The translations under genes were made by a program, and so were the position numbers. Of a stretch of DNA of 64,000 nucleotides, positions 19,480-31,654 are shown one piece after another (the first letter of the stretch is position 1; the number at the start of each line of letters is the position of its first letter). Source of the DNA: Spirometra erinaceieuropaei. Lineage: Eukaryota; Platyhelminthes; Cestoda; Diphyllobothriidea; Diphyllobothriidae. The notes below the pieces were generated by a model, which saw only the letters and a list, made by a program, of their open reading frames with translations, was not told the origin of the DNA and did no database searches. The stretch spans positions 593,017-657,016 of the forward strand of contig CACRXP010000087.1 in the NCBI GenBank assembly GCA_902702965.1, in the 5' to 3' direction.

Positions 19480-20600
19480 ACAAAATAATTTACAAATCAA
19501 GCTGTGAGTAGTCATGTTGTAAAGGGGAGCAAGATTTTTTAAACATGCGAATTTCGTCAGCCGTCACCATCTCCCATAGTGGCGAGTTCCATGGTTGGCA
19601 ACTGATTGGCTGAGGAAGAACTTTCTACAGTCAAGCCGCTTGCGCTCGCTCTTAACTTTGTAAGGGTGAACGCGTAATTGGTTTGTACTGGCAAACCCAA
19701 ATAAGTACTCCGATCCCAGTTAACAACCTTGACCACGGACAGTCCGGAATGTCCAGAGTAGACTGCAGTTTAGTTTCCTATAAGACAGAGAGAATAAGCC
19801 AAGCACATTCAGCCTCTCCTGGTAAAACGAATGCTATAGACCGTCGACCATATTTGTTGCTATGCGCTGCACTTATTCGATCAACTAAATATCCTTCTTC
19901 ATCCATGGTGAAGTAGCTGGCATTGTATATTCCAGGTGGAGTATTAAAAAGATGCCAAAATATTTTTCTAAGTGTTCGAGAGGGAATATTTTACATTTAC
20001 GCCAGATACAGTACAAAGTACTATTTGCTTTCTCGATCATTCTTCTACAGTGTTCTAATGGCATAAGATTTGTGGTCATCCATACACCCAGATCTCAGTC
20101 TTTCTACTTCTTCTGATGCCGTCATGCTAATAAAGTACTGACGTGTATGAGAGGCACTTCGGTCGGTGTTTAAGTGTTGCACCACGTATTTGGGCACATT
20201 AAATTTTAAAAGACTTCTGTTTGATAAAACACCGTTTGTCGGGACTCCACTGCGACTTCTTTGCATCATCATCGCGGTTGACTCCACTCTATATTTTATG
20301 TCATCAGCGAACACGAGGGCCTCGCAATCCAGTTCGATGACTTAGTCGTTTAGATTAAACAGGGAGATGAATGGGCCAAAAACAGAACCTCGTAGGACAC
20401 AAATTTTCACCTTAACCGATTCCGAGTTAGAGTTACCAATGACGAAACTTTGCATTCTGGAGGACAGAGAACTCATGATCCATTTAAACCTTCATATTTG
20501 GATCAATACATTTTAGATCTTCTGTGAAAGAAGCACGTGTGGGACACTGTCAAAGGCCTTTTTGAAGTCAAGAATATGACATCCATTGAGTAGCACTTAT
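19480..20600 (-). pseudogene. Decayed CR1-like reverse transcriptase, minus strand
   Basis: Reading the minus strand from about 20590 gives ILDFKKAFDSVPHVLLSQK, then VFGPFISLFNL, then EALVFADDIKYRVES, the usual order of reverse transcriptase blocks up to the FADD active site. C-terminal phrases continue to about 19560 (NQLPTMELA in place of the usual WNSLP block). There are several in-frame stops. It lies tail-away from the plus-strand element that begins at 20760. Confidence 0.7.
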
Positions 20601-21796
20601 TTGTGGCTCTTGTCCATTTCTCTTGCGAGTACAGAACGCTTTTTAGGCAGGAGCGCCCGGGACGAAATTCGCGTTGAAAATCACACAGTATTTTATCTTT
20701 TTCAGGTATTGAAAGAAACGTCTTTTGATAATGCGTTTCATTATTTTACAGGCGGAATCTTCTGTATTTGTCAAACATTAGTAGTCTGGTCGCATCACTT
20801 TTCCCACAGCTAGCTGAAGAGGTCCAGTTTAGTGAAAACCATTCGTTAAATGTCTCGAAACATTTCTCTAGAAAAATACGAACTCACAGAAAGACGCAGC
20901 ATCCCACTCTGCGAGACGCTCTCGGAAATCTCATAGTTGATGCCCAGTTAACTGCTGATAGCTTCAATGATTTCCTGTCCAAAACGTTCATTGAAGGCTC
21001 GAACACTCCGCTTCCGACCATCCAGTCATTAACCGGGGCAGTTCTAGAAACTATAAGTTTCACTCTGTGGGATGTGACTGTTGCGATTCGGCGTCTTAGT
21101 CAATCTTATAGTCCAGGCTCTGATGGTGTCCCAGTACGCATTTTAAAAGCCGATGCAAATACGATTTTCCCATCCCTCTTATGCAAGATATTTAATCTTG
21201 CTCTTGAAAGTGAAACCTATCCTACCCTGTGAAAGGAATAACACCTTTTGCCCATTCCTAAGCATGGCAAATCTACGTTATTTGACGACTTTCGGCCAAT
21301 AAACACCCTCCCCGCAGTTTCGAAAATCTTAGAGACATTGATCAAAGACAAGATGATAAGTCACTTGACGGAGAATAACCTACTAAGTGCTGCTCAGCAT
21401 GGATTCCTCAAAGCTCGGTCTTGTAAACCTGTCAACTCTCTTTCGCCCAACAGCGCGCCTTTCGAATTCGGTTTGAAATTTCGACCTCCGAGGGATTTGC
21501 TTTTTCCGGGATTTCTGCCTACTGGACGCTCTGCGGGCCCATTTGGATTAAGAAATTGAAGCGTAATCAGCAATTCCTCGAACGATCCACTCAGAACTCC
21601 GACAGAACTTTCTTTGGGACGACCATACTCCTTCGTATCAATTCTCTGCCAACAGCACCGCGGGGTTCTCCAGATCCAGAAGCGGCTGAGTCGTTTGATA
21701 TTTACTTCATATTTTTGGCTTGGTTAAAAAGCTTCTCCTACACCTTTAAATACTTCGCCCATACCTAGAATCCCTTGCGTATCGTTTGAATTAATA

Positions 21797-23023
21797 ATGG
21801 GAGTCGACAAAACACCATCAGGACAATGTGCGAAAAACTCGCCGCAAGTGAAACTCGAACCCAGGTCCAGTCGTAGTGTGACCAGCGACATGACCGCTAG
21901 ACTATCGGCGCACGCCCAGCTGACTGAAATAAATAAGGGAGTAAACATTATTCGTAGTACAAACGACACTATGTATGAAGGAAAGTCAATTGAGAAGGCC
22001 TTGCCACCTAGGATTAGCGCTCGCTCTCTTTATAGTTGCAACCAGGGGCCCGCAAAGCGCGCTAAAAGCGTTATCACAGCAAAACCTGTTAGTTACGAGG
22101 ACGAGCCATGCACTGGATGCTCATTTATTCTGCTGAAAGTCCAAAAACTCGAAAAAGAGTTGACTGCTTTAAGGGAACTCGTGCAAGCGAACGATAGTGT
22201 GCAAAACGCGGTGAATAGCGCTAAAGTTAGCAAGAAAAAGGGAAAGAGCAAAACTCTGAAACAGCCAAAGAACAAAGCATGTGGAAAACCTCTGTGCAAG
22301 AGCGCCGATACCCAGGACGATGGGAAAATAGCAACGGAGTCTCTTGTTTCTATGGGAGACAACCCAAGCGAGCCATCAACTTCTCTCAGCCATTCCGCGT
22401 GTTCAACAGGACCCTCAGTTGGAAGTGAGGAAACAAGCTCATGGCAAGATGGAAAGGGTAAGCGCCACAACTGGAGTATAGAACCCCAGACGACTCCGGT
22501 GGATCTTCTGAGACCTTCAGCTGACAAGGCCACCGGAAACAGAAAAAATGAACCCCTTGATCGTCAGCACTGCGTAGTCGTCCAGGGTCTATCGGAGTCG
22601 GATGCTTCTACCCCGAAGGAGAGGATCTCCGCTGACCTTAATATGCTTCAACGCCTACTGAACGAAATGCTTAATTCAAATGAAAAGATAACTATTCGCG
22701 CAGCCTTCAGGATCGGAAAGAAGGAGAGCGAACAATCAGAAACTGTGCGGCCACGACCTCTGAAAATTGTTTTGAACAGTAAAGAGGAAGCTAGCTTACT
22801 TCTGTCCAGGAAAAGCAGCCTCCGAAACTCGCACAAGGAAGTTTTTTTTCAGCCGGACTATTCTCCAGCGGAACGTCTGAAACGCCGCGAATTGGTAACG
22901 GAGTTGAAGAGGAGACTTGCAGCGGGAGAGAGCAACTTGGCCATTTTCAGGGGACGAGTAATACAGAGGAAGGCGATGTTGTTTTGGAAACAACCAGTCA
23001 TCATGATGGCGGCAGCAACATAA
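21797..23023 (+). CDS. CR1-like ORF1 protein (RNA-binding, 408 aa)
   Basis: This is an intact 408-residue frame in the nested CR1-like element. CR1-type ORF1 proteins bind element RNA in the retrotransposition particle; that role is from the family, not from this sequence. The first 110 residues are basic and unstructured-looking. A short coiled-coil-like stretch follows around residues 115-135 (KVQKLEKELTALRELVQ), then a Lys/Ser-rich linker. The C-terminal third (about residues 255-400) looks like an RRM-like domain, with AAFRIGK, RPLKIVLNSKEEA and a terminal PAERLKRRELVTELKRR, the helix typical of these proteins. A CTGC motif near residue 107 could be half a metal-binding site. ORF2 begins inside its last 40 nt in another frame. 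Confidence 0.8.
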   Translation: MGVDKTPSGQCAKNSPQVKLEPRSSRSVTSDMTARLSAHAQLTEINKGVNIIRSTNDTMYEGKSIEKALPPRISARSLYSCNQGPAKRAKSVITAKPVSYEDEPCTGCSFILLKVQKLEKELTALRELVQANDSVQNAVNSAKVSKKKGKSKTLKQPKNKACGKPLCKSADTQDDGKIATESLVSMGDNPSEPSTSLSHSACSTGPSVGSEETSSWQDGKGKRHNWSIEPQTTPVDLLRPSADKATGNRKNEPLDRQHCVVVQGLSESDASTPKERISADLNMLQRLLNEMLNSNEKITIRAAFRIGKKESEQSETVRPRPLKIVLNSKEEASLLLSRKSSLRNSHKEVFFQPDYSPAERLKRRELVTELKRRLAAGESNLAIFRGRVIQRKAMLFWKQPVIMMAAAT

Positions 23024-25078
23024 TATTGGCAAACCCGAGACAAACCGAACGAAGCACTGTCGAATGTTGCAAATTAAAATTCTTTTACACCAATGCTCAG
23101 AGTCTGTTTTCCAAGCTTGACGAACTGAGAATACAGGTAGACGATACTCTTCCCGATGTTATAGCAATAACAGAAACGTGGCTGTCAGAGGACGTTGGTG
23201 ATTGCGAGGTAGCATTAACAGGATACCATTTGTTTAGGAGAGACAGGAGAGGCCGCCGGGGTGGAGGAGTTGCCATGTATGTCAAGAGCAACTTAGCAGT
23301 GTGTGAGAGGACCGACAAGATTTCTAACGACACAGAGGCAATTTGGCTGACTATAAAGGCGCGGGGATCTCAGTCCCTCGAAGTCTTAACTGTCTACCGG
23401 CCCCCGCAGGCGGATCCCGACCCAGATACTTGTCTACTGAAAAGCATCAAAGAGATCGCCAGCCGACCAGACGTTGTTATCATGGGGGATTTTAATGCAC
23501 CATGAATTCAATGGAGCGATATGCATGCGAAATGCTCGATGAATACCTTCGATTACCATCTACTAAAGACAACTCTTAAAGCTCTACTCACGCAACATGT
23601 CCTGTTTCCAACTAGAGCTCGTGGAGGGCAACAGGCCAGTTGTCTGGACCTCGTTTTTACCAAAGATCTTGACAGTATAGACGAGGTGTACTACCTACCC
23701 CCGCTCGGTCGAAGTGATCATGCAGTGCTTTTATGCGAGTACTTGCTGTATTCTGAACCGTGTACAAACGACAATACGAGGCCAAATATATGGAAGGGGA
23801 CTTTCGCCAAATGAGAGCTGAGGCATCACAAATAGACTGGGATGTTCTCCTCTCCGGAAACGTTAACGAGGACTGGAATTTATTCAAGGATCGTTTACTG
23901 CATCTAATGAAGAACCACTGTCCCTTATCAAAGCCTAGGACATCCAACCGCCCTCAGTGGCTTACACGAGAACTCAAAAGGGAGATCAACAAGAAAGGTA
24001 GATTATGGAAAAAATTTCGCGAGAACAACAATAATGCAGCGTTTACAGAATACAAAATTCAAAGAAATAAGGTGAAAAGCCTGATTTTCAGGAGGCGACG
24101 GGATTTTGAGAGTAATTTGCTCCACCGAGCCGTTAAAAATCCGAAATTGCTCTACAGCTATTTGCGGAAAAGCACACGTAGCAGGAATCCCATTCCTGTT
24201 TTGAGGGGTGATGACGGCTTGGAGATATCGGACAGTACAAATAAGGCCGAGCACTTTTCTCAATTTTTCCGATCCGTTTTCACCAGAGAAGCGGACTTTA
24301 CCCCATCTAATTCTGAGAACATGAGAGATCACACTATCGAAAATATTGTGTTTCGAGAAGAAGCGATTTTGGAAGAACTGAAAAGCTTGAAGGAATGTAA
24401 ATCTCCCGGTCCGGACGAGATTCCAGCAAAGCTGCTCTTTGAGCTTGCCCAACAGCTGGCCAAGCCACTATCCTTTCTGTGCCAAAAATCGTTTGATGCT
24501 GGAATTCTTCCCACAGATTGGAAGACGGCCCACATTACACCCCTTTACAAAAGCGGTAGTCGTGCTCAGGCGACAAACTACAGACCCGTCAGTCTGACAT
24601 CAATCTGCTGCAAAGTGATGGAGAAAACAATCAAAAAGGAGTTGATGGCTTACTTGGAAACCCACAACCTCTTGTCCAATACACAATATGGTTTCCGTGT
24701 GGGAAGATCATGTGTTACGAACTTGCTATACACAATGCAAAGTTGGACACGAGCACTGGACGCAAAACACACCGTGCATGTTGCCTATATTGATTTTCGG
24801 AAGGCGTTTGACAGTGTTCCGCACCAGCGTCTCCTACACAAGTTGAGAATTATGGGCATCGGTGGCAAACTTCTCAAATGGATCGAAAATTTCCTTGTCG
24901 GCCGCTCCCAAATTGTCTGCGTAGAACAACAGCAATCAAGGTGCACATTCATAGAGAGTGGGGTCCCACAAGGCTCGGTGCTCGGACCAACTCTCTTTCT
25001 CTTGTTCATCAATGATTGCGTAGATGGGTTGGACTGTGATTGTGCCATGTTTGCGGATGACATAAAAATCTGGAAAGT
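22984..25078 (+). pseudogene. CR1-like ORF2 (endonuclease plus reverse transcriptase), interrupted
   Basis: The endonuclease part shows FFYTNAQSLFSKLDEL, IAITETWLSEDVG, GGVAMYVKSNL, VIMGDFNAP and later GRSDHAVLL. All are consistent with an APE-type nuclease that nicks target DNA. The RT part shows SPGPDEIPAKLL, YRPVSLT, QYGFRVGRSC, DFRKAFDSVPH, SGVPQGSVLGP and the active-site FADD at about 25049. Two breaks were seen: TGA at 23503-23505 right after GDFNAP with the same frame continuing beyond, and a one-base shift near the GGGG run at 23795. The rest of RT and the C-terminal region fall in the N gap. One error in each place could be sequencing noise, so this copy may be close to intact. Confidence 0.85.
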
Positions 25079-25593
25079 NNNNNNNNNNNNNNNNNNNNNN
25101 NNNNNNNNNNNNNNNNNNNNNNNNNNNNNNNNNNNNNNNNNNNNNNNNNNNNNNNNNNNNNNNNNNNNNNNNNNNNNNNNNNNNNNNNNNNNNNNNNNNN
25201 NNNNNNNNNNNNNNNNNNNNNNNNNNNNNNNNNNNNNNNNNNNNNNNNNNNNNNNNNNNNNNNNNNNNNNNNNNNNNNNNNNNNNNNNNNNNNNNNNNNN
25301 NNNNNNNNNNNNNNNNNNNNNNNNNNNNNNNNNNNNNNNNNNNNNNNNNNNNNNNNNNNNNNNNNNNNNNNNNNNNNNNNNNNNNNNNNNNNNNNNNNNN
25401 NNNNNNNNNNNNNNNNNNNNNNNNNNNNNNNNNNNNNNNNNNNNNNNNNNNNNNNNNNNNNNNNNNNNNNNNNNNNNNNNNNNNNNNNNNNNNNNNNNNN
25501 NNNNNNNNNNNNNNNNNNNNNNNNNNNNNNNNNNNNNNNNNNNNNNNNNNNNNNNNNNNNNNNNNNNNNNNNNNNNNNNNNNNNNNNNNNNNN
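25079..25593. other. Assembly gap (515 N)
   Basis: A run of N replaces the end of the reverse transcriptase and the C-terminal region of the nested CR1-like ORF2. By comparison with the sister copy at 14817-17289, about 830 bases would be expected here. Confidence 0.99.
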
Positions 25594-25672
25594 ACATATG
25601 TGAATCAATGTATGCATTCATTTAATGCTGCAATTTCTTCACATTTTTGCTTGTTTATCGATTTTTTATGTA

Positions 25673-25734
25673 CAAATAGGGAGTTCAAAGGCGTAAGCCT
25701 ATTTCCCTCAAATACACTGACTGACTGACTGACT
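25673..25734 (+). other. CR1-like 3' hairpin block and (ACTG)n tail
   Basis: AAATAGG and CCTATTT flank a core AGGC-GTAA-GCCT, followed by CCCTCAAATACACTG and an ACTG array. The sister copy has AAATAGG, AGGC-TTAC-GCCT, CCTATTT, then ACTGA repeats at 17222-17289. In CR1 elements the reverse transcriptase recognises such a 3' end; that function is from family knowledge. Confidence 0.75.
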
Positions 25735-27231
25735 GATTATGTTCTCCAACCTAGGGACAATGGTTTTGCACTTTACACAGTATATTTCGATTTCACTAAG
25801 ACTTTTGATCGTGTTGACCATGCCCTCCTTCTCTTGAAACTATCCTCTTTCGGAATAGGTGGCAAACTTTTGAATTTTATATCCTCTTACCTGGGCACTC
25901 GTACACAACGAGTTAAGATTTCCACTACTATCTCCAACCCCACACGTGTGACGAGTGGAGTCATTCAGGGTAGTGTATTCGGCCCGCTTTTATTTCGCCT
26001 TATCGTTAATGATGTACCCGATTTATTTCAGATTGGTAGGCCTTTCATGTATGCCGATGATCTTAAAGTTGCATATCGATATAAGTCGGCAGATCGTGAC
26101 ATAGTGATTGAGCACCTACAGATCGACCTACAGGCTTTCGCCCAGTGGTGCCGCACATGGCGCCTTTCTCTTTCTTGGCATAAGTGCTCAGTCATGGTGG
26201 TTGGCGACGACCGCCAACCTCAACTAAGTATTGAAGGTCACTCCATAAACCTGCTAAGGGTTATAAAAGATCTGGGCATATCATACTCCAAGAGTCTCAA
26301 TCTCTCGGAGCACTGTGCCTTGATAGTCTCCAAAGCACGTAGAACAACCGGGTTTATCCTCCGAAACTTTAAAACTAGGGACATAAGAATGCGCATTTTC
26401 AACATGCACGTTAGACCCGGCCTAGAATACTGTTCGTTTTTATTCAGCCTCATGCGTGCTACTGAGCGGAAGAAATTAGAATTCGTTCAACACTTTTTTA
26501 CCAAGACAATTTTAACCCCGGAACACCGAAATTTGTCTTACCAAGAACGTTGCCGTGTTACGTGCCTTGGTCCTTTATGATTCCGTAGATTACAGAAGGG
26601 AATATTTTTTGCTATTTAATCTCTTATATAATCACACATTTAACCCACTCACCTCATTAAGACATCATGTCCACCCCCGACGTAACAGTCACCGTGAGGT
26701 CTTTTTATTTCTGCCTCTGGCACGTACTGTTAAATATCGTCGGTTCTTTTCTGTGAATGCAATTGCCATTTGGAATAAACTACCCAGGAATGTAAAAACT
26801 CTGCAAAATTATCCTTTATTTAAGAGAACTATTACTCGATATTTGCATTCAGAAAAGTCCCCACACATTTTGGGTGCTGAATCCACTGATCGACTCTACC
26901 GTAGCGATGGCCTTTGTGGTCTTTCAACACTATGGCCGGTCTCACCAGGGAAAATTTCTTTGGCCACCAACGACAGCTGTTCTTCGGCACTTCTGGTTGG
27001 ACTAACCCTAACTTCATGAAGGAAATGGGCGACTGATAATATCCGATACCGTGCAACCCCTCCCTTCTTGACGGTCGAATGCTTGTAGCCAGCAGTTTTT
27101 TTTCCTGAACCCTCCCATCCATAAAACCACCATCAGCTATATTTTTGTTCCTATTCCACAGGAGTTTTTTTTAACTGCTGGCCGAATTTGTGTTTAACGC
27201 TTCCCTGACAATGCCTGTAAACTGGCGTTAA

Positions 27232-27232
27232 A

Positions 27233-27291
<59 letters not shown>
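27232..27291 (+). repeat. (ATT)n microsatellite tail
   Basis: About 20 uninterrupted ATT units directly follow the 3' UTR phrase CCTGTAAACTGGCGTTAAAT of the host non-LTR element. It is the element's 3' tail rather than an independent microsatellite. Confidence 0.9.
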
Positions 27292-27293
<2 letters not shown>

Positions 27294-27432
27294 ACTGATC
27301 GCATCTGGGTTCCCATCGCCTCGAAACTGGTTTTCAATTCGCCGCTTTGACATTAATGGCCTCATCCGGCATTTGAATTCTCCCATGATGATTCCCCGAC
27401 TCGATCCTTTTGCTCAAGTCTTCATACAGGCC

Positions 27433-28240
27433 AGTCAATTCAATTCAATTCAATTATTTTATTAAAGACCCGTCGGGGTCCCATCAAAGTCCTGCCTGAC
27501 CCGCCTAATTACCCCTCCATGAAATACGTCATACAATGCCATAAGCAGTCCAGTCCTGTCTGCTTTTTATAAACTAAGGAGCGAGAGTTTTTTCCCTGTA
27601 GTTCTAATCCAATCATATTCATTTTGTTTATGTTAGGAGTTTTTTTACTGCTCGTTCAACAGTCTTCGCAACATGCTACTTACTCAAAAACCATGAATTA
27701 ATACTCTAATAATTCTATATACCTCGTCCAAAATTAAAGTTAATGTTATTCTTCCTTGCTATGATAGAACCACCGAGGGTCTTGAAAAAAGTATTATTGT
27801 TGTTATTATTATATATAAGACTGACAGGATGAAATTTTTGAGGTCAGGGCTAAAAACACTTACGGATTTGGGTGATGATTGCGTACTTCCAGTATCACGG
27901 GAGCTCACCTTCTTCAAATGACTTCTGAAATACGACAGACAATGGTCCGCAGAGCATATTAGCAAGTTCTCAAAGCAGTATTGTGGGGATTCTATCCAGT
28001 CCAGGCGATTTGGCAGATTTTATTTGGAGTAGTTCGGCCCTAAATATAGCCGAAGGAAAGTGTGGTTCCTGAATTGAGGCGGAAAGAAAGGGAATAAGGT
28101 GAAATGGGAAGAAGGAAGAGACATTGGTTGGCGAACGGGTCTGTAATCGAATTCTCGTCTTGAGCAATAGGATCTTACATCTTTTGAGTGTTCGATTACC
28201 TCGAGAGCTCTATAGTTCTGATTATTAAACCGGTATGCTT
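27433..28240 (-). pseudogene. CR1-like element fragment with (GAATT)n tail, minus strand
   Basis: The minus frame 28167-27970 reads SAKSPGLDRIPTILL, continuing after a stop with ELANMLCGPLSVVFQKSFEE. This is the same sub-family as the element at the right edge of the window (AKSPGPDRIPALALRELANE). After an internal deletion the 3' UTR ends with AATAAAATAATTGAATTG, a short GAATT array at 27436-27455 on the plus strand. No active site remains. Confidence 0.75.
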
Positions 28241-29734
28241 TTAGATTGCTTACTGGAAAGAAATTCGATGCAACATTTCAATTAGGACAAAAAACGACTC
28301 AGCCTTTGACAGTCATCAGTCAATTCGCCCGTCTATCCGGCTGACGTCCGACTTCTGTTCTGGTGGGAAAAAAACAAGAGATTAGCCTCGTACTTGTTCT
28401 TTGTACTGTTAAAAGCAGCCTGAATCAGCAACTCCATTACATTTTTGTAAAAATTACTTTTAGGCCGTAATGGAGGACGAAATCATCGCACGCATATACT
28501 GACAGAATACGATACAATAGGTTTATTTTATCAATACTAGGGTTGTGTCAGTCTCCTTATAACACTGGATAGTATGTGATGATATGTTAACCCCTTTCAA
28601 TCCATTCAGAAGATACTTTTCTTCAAAAAGGAAAAGGACAGCATGAGAATCAAAGCCTTAAAAGACCTCAAATTTCAGGCTGCATTAAAACGACTCTTTT
28701 TCTACGAACTCTAAGTGTTGTAGGAAGCCCTAGAGGTAGGACAAAGTAAGCTTCATGTGGAATATGCAAGATTTTCTTGAAGTAATTTTGATAATATGGT
28801 TGGATATTCGATTACGGAATCGCAATTATTCAGTAAAAGAACCGCATTGTCTGACTGACTTATCTAACTTGAACTAATTATTTAATTGAATTGTTGTTTT
28901 GCTACATCGAAATCATGTAAAGGATATTACGCATTCCTTCGAGTGGGTCTCGGGTAGGTATATATCTGTCTTCCAGATCTGAGAGTTTTGTCCGTGTCGC
29001 ACAAATTACTTTCGTTGATGACGCCGCATGCGGCTGTATTTAGCTTCGTAACTGTTAGCATTACAAATTTGTAATACCTGCGCTTTAGCGTATGCAGGCA
29101 GCCATGTGGGCTTGGCTCGAAATCCCTAACCTTATGAAACGAGTCGTCTTCTGTGATGACATGCCGAGTGATGGTTTTGTGGTAACCTTAAGCTGACAAA
29201 CCTAGGTGCGCATCGCGCGGCCGTCGGCAAAGTGCTGTCTCTGTCACGTGTCAGGAAAAGTAGTCGAAGAACGATTAAAGATGGTTTGATTGCATGCATC
29301 TCCAAGTAATTGCGTAGACAAAGTTCTGAGATTTGACAACCGCTTCAATGTATACATTTGCACCGATGGGAACTTTGGACCATGCGTTGGATGCTGAAGT
29401 GAAGACTTATGTGATATATGTTCTATGCCACAAGGACATGTGGGGCACATGTAGACAGTAAAACAGCCACTGTCCAGCAATAGAGAGAAGTAAATGCATC
29501 GAAAAGACTGGTGCAACAAATTATGGCTTTCTTTATTTTTGAAAAGGCGAACGATCACGGATTCGGAAGAGGATTAAGCGCCATGAGACTGCTTTTGTCC
29601 TTTATGTTTACTACATTTAATATATATCGGTGTGTGTAGAGCACACAGTCGACGGTACAGATTTTCAAACATAGGTTTAGTGGGTACCTTACCTTTAATG
29701 TGAGAAACCCCAAGGCTCTTGGTAAGTCTCATAA

Positions 29735-29822
29735 CCCACTCCGCAGGCGCTGGCTATGTTAGAGCTTCTTGGTTCAAACCCCGCCGAGATCGCCGAGTTC
29801 TTTTACAATTGGATAGTTGATT
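29735..29822 (+). repeat. Serine-tRNA-like SINE, decayed copy
   Basis: CGCTGGCTATGTTAGAGC, TTGGTTCAAACCCCGCCGAG, then ATCGCCGAGTTCTTTTACAA are in the same order as the copies at 8439 and 43150. The A-box half is eroded. Confidence 0.45.
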
Positions 29823-31654
29823 AAATGTCGGTGCGAGTAGAAACTACAAGGATTATAATCCGTTAGCTTTCCCTGAACCTTTGCGGGGTCGAGGGGCGTC
29901 TTCCCAATTAAATAACAATTCGCTTTAGGAATTTCGCTCTTTTATCTTTTGTTTTTTTTAACGCGAATCATGTACTGTCTCCCAGTCTTCCCCACGGCTC
30001 TCAGTCGTGGACAGATAATTTTCTTCCATATCAGCTGTTTTACCAGCAACATCTCACGCTTAAGAAAGTCATCACGAAACCGTCGATTCTTGTCAATCGT
30101 CCCATAGTAGCCAACCAGGGAGGTTTACCCACTACATAATATCAGAAAGCCCCATGCTTCAGACGAGGTAGTACGATCCAACAGGCTAACATTTTCAGCG
30201 TGCGGTTGAAAGCATTGTAAGTAAAAGGGGGAAGTTCGGTTTCACGTAGTGTTTTAGACGTTCTTGAATAAGAAACTCAGTCCTTAGATTCCTAACATTG
30301 GTCCGCAGCTACTTTGTGGGACGCGTTGGAATGGCTACATTCGTTATGCCTACGTGGACAAGTAGGTTAATCTGAGAGTGTTGTGAATTCCAAATTCAGT
30401 AGAGTTTCCTAATTTATTTTGCCCAACAATATGAGATAGTCAAAACACCAATTCAGGTGAGTTCTATCGACATATGCCCGAATGAAAGCTTAGTGACTTG
30501 GTTTCTTGTCAGAAAAGATGAAATTATTAAAAAAAACACTTCAGGTAAGTGGTTAGTGTTTATCAAGAATAGCAAAGGCCCATCTGCTGAACCTTTCAAG
30601 ACCTCAATGTAGACCGGCACTCCAATGGTTTGAAATTCGTCCTCAAATAAGATTAGCCCTTACCCATTAAATTAGTCAATAACCAGCCTCCGAGACAGTC
30701 AACGGTCAGCTGACCTCGAAACTGCAAGATTTATTGAGCCGCCTATAAAGAATCTCCACTGTGGGAAGGAACTTTGTAGCATGCGATTTACTTTTGAGAA
30801 AGATTGACTTGACTTGTTTAGTTTCCGAGGAAATTAATTCTTTGAACTTGGAGTAAATTACTCGGAAAAAGCTTTTTTAGGTTCGGCCCGAAAGTTTATG
30901 TGAACATTTTATGGACTTTCTGTACCGCTTTCAACCGTGTAAATAAGGAAACTTATATAGATAGTCTCGAAAGATGTCTATCATGCCAATGAAGAGGATG
31001 GCGACAGTTGGGACTTTTAGCAGTTTTATTGAGCAGGCCACATAATGCAGTTTTGATCGGAAATCCGTCAGCTATGCTGTCACGAATTTTTTCGACGTCC
31101 TACAAAATCTACTTAATGCTCAGAAGTGAGGTAACCATTCATGCTGTTCGATGTACGAGATCAGTGCACGTACCCGACCGCCAATTTAAGGTTGGGAGAT
31201 CTGCTGGGAGGAGGCAACAACAAGCTATTCATCGTCGACTCTGTATGTTAATCGCTCGCATGCAACACTGTCACCAATTGCATTTTTCTTCTCTGCTTCA
31301 TACTTTTCCGTGAGGCTTTTGCGCTTGCACCCCCTGATTGTTTCCGTAACTCGTCTGGTTGCAGTCTCGAACTTGTCTGACGGACTTGCCACGTGCCTTA
31401 CGTCTACATTTAAATTGTTATTGATACTTTTGTTTGAAGATATGCTTTCAAACTCCTAGATTACTGTCTTTAACCCACCGCACTACCCTACCAGGCAGTA
31501 CTGTCTTTGATTGTTTTGCAAGGTGTATCCGTCTAAGTTTTAATGCATTTGTCAGTCTAACTTAGTACGCCTGCATTTTCGAAGGTGTCCCACGGATCAG
31601 GTTTGGCTTTAGGAGGCGAATCTAAGCCAATAACTCGCACTAGTTCGCACTTAC

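Larger units (their letters stand above)
21443..25734 (+). mobile_element. Nearly full-length CR1-like retrotransposon, nested
   Basis: The element has a 5' UTR (21443-21796), ORF1 (21797-23023), ORF2 overlapping it (from 22984), a 3' UTR with a hairpin-forming block (25673-25708) and an (ACTG)n tail ending at 25734. It contains a 515-base run of N. It sits inside the reverse transcriptase of an older element with no visible target duplication: the host codons CTT and GAT abut exactly once the insert is ignored. It is the best-preserved transposon in the window. Confidence 0.9.
20760..27291 (+). pseudogene. Host non-LTR retrotransposon with (ATT)n tail, split by a nested element
   Basis: The left part (20760-21442) reads SPGSDGVPVRIL, then FRPINTLPAVSKILE, then QHGFLKARSC. 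The right part (25735-27030) reads YFDFTKTFDRVDHALL, VTSGVIQGSVFGPLLF, FMYADDLKV and a long C-terminal region. The two parts join in frame at 21442/25735 and flank a different element (21443-25734). Nonsense codons at 21230-21232 and 21239-21241 and a frameshift near 26560 inactivate it. The 3' UTR ends in a pure ATT array at 27232-27291. The first block and endonuclease domain are missing, so it is 5' truncated. It differs from the CR1-like family nested in it. Confidence 0.88.
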
